Shown here: piece after piece, positions 24,961 through 35,924 of the stretch | How positions within the stretch are numbered: position 1 is the first letter of the stretch | Layout: each line of letters opens with the position of its first letter | Notes under the pieces: generated by a model | Told to the model about the DNA's origin: nothing | The model's input: only the letters and a program-made list of their open reading frames with translations | Databases searched by the model: none | Source: Laccaria trichodermophora | Lineage: Eukaryota > Basidiomycota > Agaricomycetes > Agaricales > Hydnangiaceae | Direction: 5' to 3' | NCBI GenBank assembly: GCA_018417955.1 | Contig: JACTVC010000001.1 | Span: forward strand, 4,030,001 to 4,094,000 | DNA length: 64,000 nt | Program-made: the position numbers and the translations under genes

Positions 24961-25470
24961 AACTACAAACTTTTGTAGTCCCAAGAAGCAGACACTACAA
25001 ACTTTTCTAATGAAAAAGCGCACACTACAAACTTTTGTAGTCTCAAAAAGCGGACACTACAAACTTTTCTAATGAAAAAGTGGACACCACAAGCCTTTGT
25101 AGTATCAAAAAGCAGATACTACAAACCTTTCTAATGAAAATCACATATTACAAACTTTTGTAGTCTCAAAAAGCAGACACTACTAACTTTGTAGTCTAAG
25201 TGGAAGGTTTTGACTTTTGTGGTCTTTTGTAGTCTATCAGTAAACCTTGTAGTCTAAGTCTGACTTTTGTAGTCTTTTGTAGTTTATCAGTATACTTTGT
25301 AGTCTATTAGTAAACTGTCTAGTCTAAGTCCAACTTTTGTGGTCTTTTGTAGTCTATCAGTAAAATTTATTGTCTGTGTCCAACTTTTGTAGTCTATCAA
25401 TAAACTTTGTAGTCTATGTCTGACTTTTTGGTAGTCTATGGTAGTCTATATCTGACTATTACAGTCTGGC
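24961..25470. repeat. Tandem TTTTGTAGTC array with switch of strand
   Basis: In the first half, units of about 55 bp carry CACTACAAACTTTTGTAGTC and AAAAAGCGGACACTACAAAC. In the second half, only TTTGTAGTCTATCAGTAAAC-type units run on the plus strand. The array directly abuts the palindrome, so the two may belong to one insertion. Confidence 0.75.
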
Positions 25471-25929
25471 AGTGTCAATTTCTTTTCTAGGGCATGCACT
25501 TTCCTTTTTTGGTCATTTTCCCCATGATACAATAATTGTAGCCCTTTCTTTTAGCTTTCCAAATATACTGAAATCATGTTGTTTGGTTTTGTTTTCATGG
25601 AGAAAAACACAAAAACAAAAAAAATGTGACACTTTAGAAAATCTTTTACCTCATATATCCACAATGGGGGCACTTCAGAACATGATTCAAACAGATTTGG
25701 GAAGCTATAGTGTAGGGCTACAACTGTCATTTTTTGACCATTTCTGGTAATTGGTCATGTGACCATCATCCCAACATCCCATTATATGGACCCTGATAGG
25801 TAAAAACATTCTCCTCTTGGTTTTCTTCACTTTTGGTCAAACAAGGTGATATTTCCTCTTTGGGATGGACCCTGAAATTGACCCTGAAGGCAGTGCCTGA
25901 CATTCTGAGGGGGCAATGATAAATGCAGT

Positions 25930-26345
25930 AGTGTAGGTATGAAATAGCGCAGGCAGAGATATGAGATTGCCAAGGCAAGGATATGAAATTGCCCAGGCAG
26001 AGATATGAAATTGCCTAAGGCAAGAAATGAAATGAATATGAAGTAGCCCAGGCAAGGATATGAAATTGCCCAGGCAGAGATATGAAATTGCCTAGGCAGG
26101 GATATGAAATTGCCCAAGGCAAGAAATGAAATGAATATAAAGTAGCCCAGGCAGGGATATGAGATTGCTCAGGCAAGGATATGAAATTGCCCAGGCAGAG
26201 ATATGAAATTGCCCAGGCAGGATATGAAAAGGCAATGAAATAATGCCAGGTAAGCAATGAAATAAGGCTGGGTAGGCAATGAAATTAAAAGTCAGGGAAG
26301 AATGAAATAGCAATGAAACAATGCTGGATAGACAATGAAATGGAA
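25930..26345. repeat. Minisatellite with unit about GGCAGGGATATGAAATTGCC
   Basis: About twenty degenerate units of roughly 20 bp, grading into shorter GGCAATGAAAT units toward 26345. One higher-order block of about 110 bp, ending CCAAGGCAAGAAATGAAATG, is repeated. No coding potential beyond repeat-derived frames. Confidence 0.8.
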
Positions 26346-27148
26346 GGCCAGGCAGTAATGAAATTGCAATGAAGTAGTATTGAAATATGTCTTAGGACAG
26401 TTATGAAATAGTCATAGTAAAGAAATGAAATACATTTCATAAGTTTTGCCTACTCTTCTCATTTCATAAATTCATTAGGCAGTGTGGATGTCGGTGTGCA
26501 GGCACTTGCCTGTATTTTATCATATAAGTGGTAGCTACCACTCCCGTCTTCCCATTTTCGCACAGGGTAATCAAAGGCGATGAGCTGTCAATCAGCTGGG
26601 GGACACTGTCGCCCTTGAAGGCTGCGAGACTTCGTGCTGACAAGGTTTCCAGGGGGAATTGACTGGCTAGGTCGATGGTCGACTCGTTTTCGTGCAGTTG
26701 AAAGCTTGACTGCAGGTGGGAGTTCTGGCTTTCAAGGCCCTGACGATGGCAGTTCTTCGCGCAACTGCCGTGGGCATAGCTCGTGTTGGTTGGGAGAGGT
26801 CGTTTCGACGTTGTCAGGGTTGTCGATGGCGTGAAGCCATTGTTCATCATAGCCAAGTTGTTACCCTCGGAAGCAGCGGGTATTCGCGCTAACATGGGCG
26901 AAGGAGATACAGAACCATTGCCCTTGAAAGCAGCAGGTATTCGCACTAACGAGGGTGTGGGAGCATTGTGCAAGGCGTGGTCAACGGTTTTCTCACCTGT
27001 GTTAGGGTTTAAGTTTACTTGGGAGTCAGGAAATCTGGAAACTGTCGTGAGTTGACAGGATCTGTCAATCAGACTTGCCTTATGTAGTTTCTCCAAGTCA
27101 TTGCACTCCAGGACTTCATCTTGATGAAGTCCGCGGTGCCCCCACCAT

Positions 27149-27517
27149 TGTGAAACCGAAGGGCTGATCGGGACTTCTTGACGAAGGCGTGAGTGTGAGA
27201 TGGCAGCAGAGAATATTCGGGGTATGCAGGAGAGTGTTTGTAATGTGGTGCCACAAGGTGATACCGCATTGAGAATATCCTGTGACCCAGGAACTGGGGC
27301 GTGGTCACCCGGCGCAGGACTCTTGTATCCTGGAGGGGAGGCATAAGGCTGCCTAGCCGTATAGAAATGGGGTGACTCTGTCCACATGTAATGTATAATG
27401 TGGTTGCAAAGTAAAGTATATTTGTTGAGAACGCAATGCTATACAGAGTTGAAACAAATATATGTAAATACGATGGTTCTAGGTCATGCAAGAAGTATAT
27501 ACTACCACGCCGTTACA
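27149..27517 (-). repeat. Upstream (5') LTR
   Basis: 369 bp, partner of 22068-22436. In the minus orientation, AT-rich TATA-like words (TATATACT and TATACTTTAC) lie in the first 150 bp, where an LTR promoter is expected. Confidence 0.9.
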
Positions 27518-27522
27518 ATGCT

Positions 27523-28265
27523 GGTGGTTGTCGTGGTTGGGCTGGTGGTTATCGAGCTCGACTGTCTAGATGAAGTGGCTGTGCCACGTCGTCTGCCATG
27601 GATCATTCTGTGGCTGGTGACATGGCATTGCCACATTGTTGTTGCTGTCGTTGGTGTGGGTGGTGTTGGTTGTGGGCAGTCGTTGACAGTGGTGGGCAGT
27701 GTCAGCCTGGGCGATGTGCTGAGTGAGGGGGGCTCGTTGTGAGAGGATGGTGGTGGTTGAGGGACAAGATGCACAAACAATCAGCAAACAACAAGCACAT
27801 ATGTTCACTGTGCGGAATGTGCCAACCACCACAGCCATATAGACAACTAATTTGCACTATATACATAAGGCCTTGTGGTTCAATGGATAATTGTGCACTC
27901 ATCTTGGCCTCTGTGTTCTGTGAGGCTGAGTGTTCAATTCTTGTTCATGCAGTTTTATTTTTTATATATAATAAATAATGTAATACAATTGAAGGCTATT
28001 AATCCACATGGATTCCAGATGGAGTCTCACTGGGTGTATTCATATAACCCTGTGTTCTGAGGTGGAGTCCATGTTGGAGTCCATGTTGTCCACATGGAGC
28101 AACTGGACTCCACCTGGACTCCAGCTGGAATCCAGATGGATTCTAGACAAAAAATTGGCTGGGTTACCACCAAAAAAAAATAATTTAAATCCACCTGGAC
28201 TCCAGGTGGATCCATGGAGTCCATCTGGACTCCACATGGAATCTGTGGGGGAGAGTAAAGTCCTC
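27523..28265 (+). mobile_element. Modular element E4, right portion (left portion 21790-22062, split by the LTR element)
   Basis: Trinucleotide-rich GTGACATGGCATT-type sequence runs from about 21800 to 22062, and continues at 27523-27770 after the LTR insertion. Next come a plus-strand tRNA-like sequence (27869-27948) and an AT linker. A subterminal block of TCCACCTGGACTCC-type words (28005-28240) follows, and the tip GTAAAGTCCTC ends at 28265. The tip matches the 11-bp family consensus (reverse complement GAGGACTTTAC). The left tip was not found. Confidence 0.6.
27869..27948 (+). other. tRNA-like sequence in E4
   Basis: Box A-like GTGGTTCAATGGATAATTG and box B-like TGTTCAATTCTTGTTC are about 50 bp apart, followed by a T-rich tail. 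The acceptor stem does not close convincingly, so this is a tRNA-derived (SINE-head-like) sequence rather than a working tRNA gene. Confidence 0.5.
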
Positions 28266-28796
28266 TTTTTTGTAGTTGAAATCAAGTCAAAGTATGTAAA
28301 AATAAAGTTTGTACTATAATAGTCCATGGAATCCAGATGGAATAGTTCATGGAAGACAAAGAAACAGTCATAGAATAGTCCATGGGGCAGTCATGGAATG
28401 GGATGGAATCTAGAAAAATAGTTGGAATGGTCCATATGGATTCCATCCTCATTCCATGGTTGAAATCATGGTCCATATAGCTTCCATCCTCATTCCATGG
28501 TAGGAATCTATGGAATCTACCCATTCCATGGTAGGAATCCATGGAATTTACCTATTCCATCCTCACTCCATACCATCCCATATGGGACATATCAGGGAGT
28601 GTAAAGTACTGCAGACCATACCATACCATACCATCATCATACCATACCATGGTCATACAATAGCTTGGCAGGATTTCTGCTAAGTTAGTTCAGCTGTTCC
28701 AGATGACTCCAAGTTATTCCTTAGAATTTCTTATGACATGCCAATCTGAACAGATAAATTGAGGTGTATTTAATAGCTACATAAAATCTATTCTAG
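28266..28796. repeat. Second subterminal-type block (E5) and CCATA repeats
   Basis: From about 28320 to 28600, palindromic words such as CCATGGAATCC and ATTCCATGG recur. They end in GGGAGTGTAAAGTACTG (28611), which matches the family tip CAGTACTTTAC on the other strand. A run of CCATA units follows at about 28616-28650. No matching left tip was found, so this is an orphan end. No gene is visible. Confidence 0.5.
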
Positions 28797-28882
28797 ATGT
28801 GTGGTGAAGTGGTTATGTCATTTGGCAGGTATCATAACCTTGGGTAACTTCCTGAGCCTCTGAGTTCGAACCCTCATCTTGA
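28797..28882 (+). other. tRNA-like sequence
   Basis: Box A-like TGGTGAAGTGGTTATGTC and a close match to box B (GAGTTCGAACCCTC) are followed by a T-run. This is the best box B in the window, but the stems are not convincing enough for a functional call. Confidence 0.45.
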
Positions 28883-29179
28883 GAAAAGATTTTTTTTTCA
28901 AGATCACCTCCAGACATACTTCTGTTCCATCATATTGATACATATCTGGTATATGAACTCAAAAGGTTATGTATACATAACCTTGACTGTGGGGAAAAAA
29001 AGTTCAGTATTCCATTTTCAACACCTTGTTTTTATACTACATTGTGGCCCAGAAGACCAACCAATGATAATAGTGGATATGTATATTCCCCAGGATATGA
29101 AAGAATGTTTCCAGATGGTAAAACAATTATTGTGTATGGTCAGAAAATGATCCAAGAAGGTCAAACAATGTTTCCAGAA

Positions 29180-29690
29180 GTTGCACATATTTCTCTCAAG
29201 ACAACACAATATTCCCTGAACTATTTCAACTTTGACTGCACATACTCCCTGGCAAGTGACACAATATTCCCAGAAATATTTTGGTACTACCAGCTGCTGG
29301 AATATTTGGTTTTAACATGTATTGGGTGCACATCTTCTCTTAGAGGTAAAACAATATTCCAGGAGTTATTTTGGCACTACCAGCCACTGAAGTCTTCGGT
29401 TTTAACATATATTTGGTGCACATATTTATTGAGAACCAAAACAATATTCCCAGAAGTATTTTGGCACTACCAGCCACCATAATCTTTGGTTTTAACATAT
29501 ATGAACTGCACATACTCCCTGGCAAGCACAGCACTACCAGCTGCCAAAATATTTGGTTTCAACATGTGTTGAGTGGTCATATTCCCTGAGAGGCAAAACA
29601 ATATTTCTGGGGCATTCCAGTGCCACCTGCTGCAGAAATCTTCAGTTTTAATATGTATTTCAGTGGATTGAAATTATTGTATTCCTGGAG
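29180..29690. repeat. Tandem repeat with units of about 110-120 bp
   Basis: About five degenerate units share CAATATTCC, TTTTGGCACTACCAGC and GGTTTTAACATATATTTGG. The flanks (28883-29179 and 29691-30091) are AT-rich, with a short TTTTGTTATTTTTGT repeat pair at 29785-29860. They show no gene. Confidence 0.75.
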
Positions 29691-30091
29691 GTATTTCAGC
29701 TGGAAGGTGCTTCAAGAGTGATGGTCAGGTGACCTTTTGTAAGTGGAAGTAGGCGACTGGCACCAATTATGCCTCCAAAGCCTTTTGTTATTTTTATTAT
29801 TTTTGTCCCATTGGGCCCAATTACCCTTCCAAATCCTTTTGTTATTTTTGTCTTATTGGGCCCAGCAATACCCCTTAGTGTTTACTGGGGGTTATTTCAA
29901 CCCATGCCATTGTCTAACAATAACCCAATGCAGAATGAAAGCAGTCCCAAAACTAGACTCCACCTGACTCCATTACACTGTCAACTGTATTCAAGACAAA
30001 ACTTGACTGGCTAAATACATTGGAACTGATTCATCAGTAACCCCTCTATAAAATATATAGTTAATCTGAAACATACATATCATGATCACTA

Positions 30092-33000
30092 CTATTTGCA
30101 ATCACTTTTCTCATCATCAGCATCATAGCTTTCCCCATCACTGCTTTCCTTATCAGTGCCTTCCACATCACTTTTTTCTGCCTCTTTGTCTCTGAGCAGC
30201 TTTGCAATTGCCTCATGGCCCTCAGATAATGCTGCCTGGAGTGCATTTCCAAAGTATCCTCCCTGTACATTTACATCTGCTCCCTTCTCCATGAGAAGCT
30301 TTGCAATTGCCTCATAACCTCCAGATGATGCTGCTTGGAGAGCATTTCCATAGAATCCTCCCTGTGCATTTACATCTGCTCCCTTGTCTATGAGCAGCAT
30401 TGCAATTGCCTCATGACCTTCATCTAATGCTGCCTGGAGTGCATTTCCAAAGTCTCCTCCCTGTACATTTACATCTGCTCCCTTCTCTATGAGCAGCTTT
30501 GCAATTGCTTCATGGCCTCCATATGATGCTCCTTGGAGTGCATTTACAAGGAGTCCTCCCTGTGCATTTACATCTGCTCCCTCCTGTATGAGCAGCTTTG
30601 CAATTGCCTCATGGCCTCCAAATGATGCTGCCTGGAGTGCAGTCCCATAGGTTCCTCCTTGTGCATTTATATCTGCTCCCTTCTCTATAAGCAGCTTTAC
30701 ATTTGCCTCATGGCCTCCATATGATGCTGCCTGGAGTGCATTTCCAAGCTTTCCTCCCTGTGCATTTACATCTGCCTCCTTGTCTATGAGAAGCTTTGCA
30801 ATTGCCTCATAACCTCCAGATGATGCTGCCTGGAGAGCATTTCCATAGAATCCTCCCTGTGCATTTACATCTGCTCTCTTGTCTATGAGCAGCTTTGCAA
30901 TTGCCTCATAGCCTCCAGATAATGCTGCCTGGAGTGCATTTCCAAGCTTTCCTCCCTGTGCATTTACATCTGCTCCCTTGTCTATGAGCAGCTTTGCAAT
31001 TGCCTCATAGCCTCCAGATAATGCTGCCTGGAGTGCATTTCCAAGCTTTCCTCCCTGTGCATTTACATCTGCTCCCTTGTCTATGAGCAGCTTTGCAATT
31101 GCCTCATGGCCTTCAGATGATGCTGCATTGAGTGCATTTCCATATTCTCCTCCCTGTGCATTTACCTCTGCTCCCTTGTCTATGAGCAGCTTTACAATTG
31201 CCTTGTAGCCTTTATATGATGCTACCTGGAGTGCATTTCCACAGTGCCCTCCCCATGCATTTATATCTGTCTTCATTTCTGACAAAACAGATGATGCCTT
31301 AGCTAGTCCAGCAAGTGATGCATAATATAGTGGTTCAGCAATCTCATCCCTCTGTTTTTGTAGATCTATATCATCAATATCTATGTCATAAATTCGGACC
31401 CAGTTCAGAAAAGCATTATTTTCATCTGTCAGAAGCTTCATAATCAATGCAAATACTGAAGATGACAGAGATTCACTCTTGCAACCAGAATGTGCATGTA
31501 TGATCCAGTGTTGTGCAGCATATTGCGCAAGAGGGGAAGATTCATCCAGATCCATATCAAGTGGCTCAGATGTGTTGAATTGCAGAAGATAGGCCAGGCA
31601 GACTTGACATATGACAGAGTGTGATAGCTCCTCACTGAAACTAAAGTATCTGACTTGCTTCACATGATGGCTTTGAATATACTGAGATATAAGATATTCC
31701 TTGACTGAAAAGTGAGAAAGCTTAATAAAACCTATTTAATAGTCAGTGCTTATTTCAATTGATTGTTCTATTAAACCACACCTTCTGATTTCATAATAAA
31801 ACTAGAACATATTTTCAAGACATCATTAATATCTTGAAGTTCATTATCAGATCTGTACTCTGGTCCATTCTCAGCACTAAGATCAATAGAAGCAGTCACA
31901 GCCAACTCTTCCAGTGTCAGTGGACGAACAGCAAAAGACAGCCACTGTAGAAATATTTTGGCATATTCATGATCTTTTTCATTGATTCCCAGCAAGATTT
32001 GATCATATGTTTTCTCCAGACCCTGGGGTAGATCAGCTAGCTGCTTTCTCAGATCAGTTTTAGTCTGACACTTTTTAAGCTCATTTAGCTGTAATGCAAC
32101 CCAACGAAACCTAAAATTGTGTTTAATAATCATCCTGTCATTCAAATGTCAATAATAAACATACATTCCATCTGCTTGCTCCATTAACTTCAACTTTATT
32201 TCTTTTTGAGTGTTAGAATTCCATTTTTGCAAATTAGAGTCATTCTGAAGCTGATAGTCAAGATAGGCTATGAGATCATGATTCTCAGATTCCTTAACCA
32301 AGTCAAGATAGTGAGAAGACTTCAACTTTTCCTCAATCTCCTGTTCTGGGCGGCTAGTAACTATCAAGTGAAGCCCAACATTTTTATTTTTCTCCAGAAT
32401 AAAAGTCTGAATCCAGTTAAGAAGTTTTTCTCTTTCAGTACATTCATCAAGAGCATCCAGAATGATGAATGTTGAACTAAAGCCATCAAGAATTGCTCGA
32501 AGAGTATTCTGCAGATCACCCAGAGTTGGCTCTTTATGGCCATTGCCACAGCCAGCATACAGATTCACTAAGACTTTAGGCAGTCTACCCTCACATTTCA
32601 GAGAGAATTGCCAGATGAGTGATTGCAGTAGTTTATCATGCAGCTGGAAATCCTTCTGTGAGTCTCTTCCATCAAAAAAGAAATATGCAGTAGCAGAATT
32701 GAATCTCTGGAGAATATTGTGAATTATTGCTGAGCTATGAAAAAGAAATTCAATTTAATTTGATAAAAATGTTGAAATAATCAACCTCAAGATGGTTTTC
32801 CCAGAGCCAGCTGGATAGACTTTCAATGTCATATAAATCTACAAATTCTGACAAAAAACTTACCTTTTCCCTTGACCCAGAGAAAGCCAGGCTGTTTGAC
32901 CCACCCATTAAAAGTACTTCCTTTGAGAAACCATTGACAGGTGTCTGGTTGACTCTCCAGAATTGCATGTGCAGCATTGTAGTTAATAGACTCCTTGGGT

Positions 33001-34041
33001 GGAGAAAGCCAATTATAGATCTTGTCCACTGTCACAAAAAAAGGCATCAGTTACATATTCAAAATAGGGACCTGCAATGATACCCAGTTGTTCATCCTTA
33101 ATCATCTCAAGTGTAATTTGAGTATTTGGGTCCACACCTACCAATCACAAACATAAACATGAATAGGATGCTTTTCTTACTACTTACCTTGATTGATGGT
33201 ACCTACAAAAATATAAGCAACAGCAATAAAATCTGATGGTCTAAATCCAACACACCATAGTTATGGCCAGTGATCACATTTTGAGCTGAAATGTTGTTTA
33301 CAATGTCACCTTAAAACTAATTTAAGTAAGCCTGAACTATATTTATAAAAGTACTGACTGGCAGGCATCCCTTCTGCATTCAGAGAAGGAATGGGTAGAG
33401 AGATACAAAAGTCAGAACTTGGAGAATCTAAACAGTGTTATCAGAAAGAAAATATAGAGATTTGGAGTAAGCATGAACCTGTCAAGATAGGAGAAGCAGG
33501 TTGCAAGGAATCAACAGCTCCTTGCACAAGATGTTCAATCTGATCAACTGTGAGATAAGAATTGATGAAAGTTGGTATCAAATTTATAGCAAAGAGATTG
33601 AGGGATATCTCACAGGCATCACTCATTTCAATATCTGCTGACACCAGGCCTACATTCAGAACAGGGGCAATTGGTGGAGAGGTAGGCAGGTAAGAGCTCA
33701 GGATATCTATATCAGCGTTACCAATGATCAATGATACAGGTTTGTGGTGAATGCAGACCACTGGAGATAGGTAAAACTTGTTGCGAGCAGTCAAGCACTT
33801 CACCCCCAGTGACATCAACCTGATCACCTGGAACTTTTGTTTGATGAGCAATCAATGTTCACTTTGGGGCAGAAAGGTTAAAATCTATCTTACCGCTGAC
33901 TGCCATGGCTATGTCCACTGCACTGATGGTTGAAGATGGAGTTCCCAAGATAGGCGGGGCTGAGCTGGGCTGAGGTTGATATTTATCTGATAGCACGAGA
34001 TTATGAACTGGATTTTCGCAGGGGTCAATGGGATCGGACAT
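30092..34041 (-). CDS. NACHT-ankyrin NLR-like (STAND) protein
   Basis: Reads from ATG 34041 (MSDPIDPCENPVHNL) through several short introns to a stop near 30092; the exons between 33860 and 33050 are uncertain. The linker KIYNWLSPPKE precedes the NACHT ATPase: Walker A in PAGSGKT (split from the linker by a short intron at about 32822-32873) and Walker B in FIILDALDEC, with the sensor-like VTSRPEQEI. A winged-helix-type region follows (FRWVALQLNELKKC, LPQGLEKTYDQIL, IKLSHFSVKEYLISQYI). The C-terminus has 11 ankyrin repeats of 33 residues and an acidic tail. In fungi such proteins act as intracellular nonself or damage sensors, some in heterokaryon incompatibility; that role here is an inference. 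No stop was found from the NACHT region to the end. The gene region is CpG-poor. Confidence 0.85.
30170..31260 (-). repeat. Eleven 99-bp coding repeats (ankyrin, high internal conservation)
   Basis: Each unit encodes GG-xx-GNALQAA-xxxGH/Y-EAIAKLLIDKGADVNAQ (split here by variable sites). Repeats 3 and 4 are identical by eye at the DNA level, and repeats 5 and 10 are nearly so. Variation concentrates at the two residues after GG (HC, EY, KL, KL, FY, KL, TY, LL, DF, FY, YF) and at the turn before the second helix (SSGGY, LSGGY, SYGGH, LDEGH). Confidence 0.9.
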
Positions 34042-34580
34042 GGTGGTTCAGAAGAAAGTATCGATGCTGTGCGGCGTCAATCTTCAAAATGGGTAACGGA
34101 CCGTTTCACGAATCACAGAGTCAGCTGACAGTGCTCGCACAGCGTAACCAGAGATAAAGTGGTTTGGCGTCAAGTCAGCAAGCAGACACACAGGACGGCG
34201 GTCAATGGAGTGACAGAGAAGCAAACAACGACCACCTCTCAAGGCTGAGGGAAGTTGCAACTCAAAGGGACGAACGAAAGGAATATGCGTGATCACACTG
34301 TGCGAAAAAGACAACATGCCCTTTTCTTTCACCCAGATGCCCGCGACCCACCAATGGGCCATCCTACTTGCAAACCTGTTGTTGTCAAGTCGATGTTGAA
34401 GCTTCTAGTCTCGAAGTGCCCATGGATACAACTCTACCGCTCGTCGAATGGAGTTTCATGACGAGTCGTCCAATGTTAGCTGCCATAGCTCTCCCCCACT
34501 ATGACATTTCCTTAAAAAGAAGGTATGACAAATCTACAAAGAATGGTAAGCCATAGTTTTTACCGCACACGATTAATAAA

Positions 34581-34670
34581 TGGTGGAATGGTGCAGCGGT
34601 TAAGTATACTGTGGTTATTTAGTCATGTGATTCATCCTTCTAAGGTTGTCGGTTCAATTCCTTTCTAGGG
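34581..34670 (+). other. tRNA-like sequence
   Basis: Box A-like TGGTGCAGCGGTTAAGTATAC and box B-like CGGTTCAATTCC are about 50 bp apart, followed by an AT/T-rich tail. It lies in the part of copy B that copy A lacks. Confidence 0.45.
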
Positions 34671-35924
34671 AAATTATTTTCTGCTGCACTTGCGGAATTG
34701 TCTTTTATTTTTTTACTTATACACCAGGGTAAAAGGTGAGAAAGGGCTAGGTTAGGAATATTTTTTTCTCTGTGCAGTAGCACACTCTCAGTTAGGTCAG
34801 GAAGTAGGTTAATGGTTGGGGTTATCACCATGGTAGAAACTGGTGTTTCAGCGATGGACACCCGCTTATTCTTAATTAGATTGGGAGGGTAGGGTACTTT
34901 ACTATAGTTTAGGGGTTAGGAGGGTAGAAGCTTGAGAGAGCGCACTAGTAGCGCGCACTCTCGAGCTGACTTGGTGCAATGCATTGCTCTCAGTGACTAA
35001 GTCGTGAGCCAATGTACCTATATGGAAGGTCGGTGATTACCGGTACATCACGTGTGTCATAGTGGGGGAGAGCAAGGGCAGTTTCCAATGTTTGCTCTCT
35101 GGGCCGTTCACCTACTGCCGACATCGCTTGGAGGCCCAACCTCCTGCCGTGATCAAAATAAAATCCAATGACTGCTTCCGCCAACTTGCACCGATACACA
35201 GAGCGGGGAGCTGTTGGGATTCAAAGGATGCACAGCAAAGATATGTTCGAGTGGATCGGCTATGAGTGAGTTCCTCCTTCCGTTAGATTTGCTCCCCTTT
35301 CTACCTTAGCTCGTTTTCCCCATCTGTGCCGCAACCATACCCCTCTTCTTCCGTCTGCCCACGTTAGTCTAATATGTTGACAATTCTGTGACAGTTTTGG
35401 TCCTCTTGATTCGTTCACGAGGGCCATGCTTGTAAAGCGCACAAGACCGCAAACCACAGATTTCTACTCGTACGACAATTGAATTCTTGAAATTGGAAAG
35501 TTTGCTGGATGTTTATGCTATCAACAGGATTGCAATCGACTTTCTTGGCTCCATCTTTAGACTACCACCCGGTAACGCGCTCGAAGCCAACTCGAAGCGA
35601 CTTTGCATGACACGAAGGAGACTCCGTTGGCTCGAGTTGATCGTCAGTATTTCTTTCTTGCAAGTCGACAATGCCTGCCCTAACGGCCTTTCCGTTGCAG
35701 ACGTGGCGGGCGTGTTTAACGATGCCCAGCTCGACGACGGTAATTCCCTCTCGAAAAGCTCCACACGGCATGCTAGGTCACTGCCGTCCACCTCATCATA
35801 AGCGCAAGCTTCAGTCGGAGAGCCCGAGAGTAGGGATAATGGCCATCTGTCTTTTGGTAAGTTCTTGCCCTTGCGTTACTTATTCCCATTTCTCCCTCGA
35901 TCTCTTGACTCCATTTTTTTTACC
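34671..35924. other. Copy B-specific stretch without a recognised gene
   Basis: Overlapping frames on both strands at 35487-35801 reach 92-104 codons, but I recognise neither and there is no copy A counterpart to test conservation. CpG content is high. Nothing else is supportable. Confidence 0.3.

Larger units (their letters stand above)
22068..27517 (-). mobile_element. LTR retroelement, non-autonomous or gutted, minus orientation
   Basis: Two direct 369-bp LTRs (22068-22436 and 27149-27517), beginning TGTAACGGCG and ending GGTTTCACA on the minus strand, are flanked by the 5-bp duplication ATGCT (22063-22067 and 27518-27522). A purine tract with seven G lies just inside the downstream LTR (minus-strand copy of 22437-22450). 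The sequence just inside the upstream LTR reads TGGTGGGGGCACCG and is the candidate primer site. Long minus-strand frames (26464-27387 and 22853-23923) show no recognisable gag zinc knuckle, protease, integrase or reverse transcriptase. The interior instead holds a palindrome, two tandem arrays and a second, diverged LTR-like start at about 23699. It was inserted into the trinucleotide-rich tract of modular element E4. Confidence 0.9.

Noticed and set aside
24146..25470. CRISPR-like array
   Set aside because: Repeats are degenerate, have no unique spacers, and the genome is eukaryotic.
28797..28882. Functional tRNA gene
   Set aside because: A good box B, but no convincing acceptor and anticodon stems; kept as tRNA-like.
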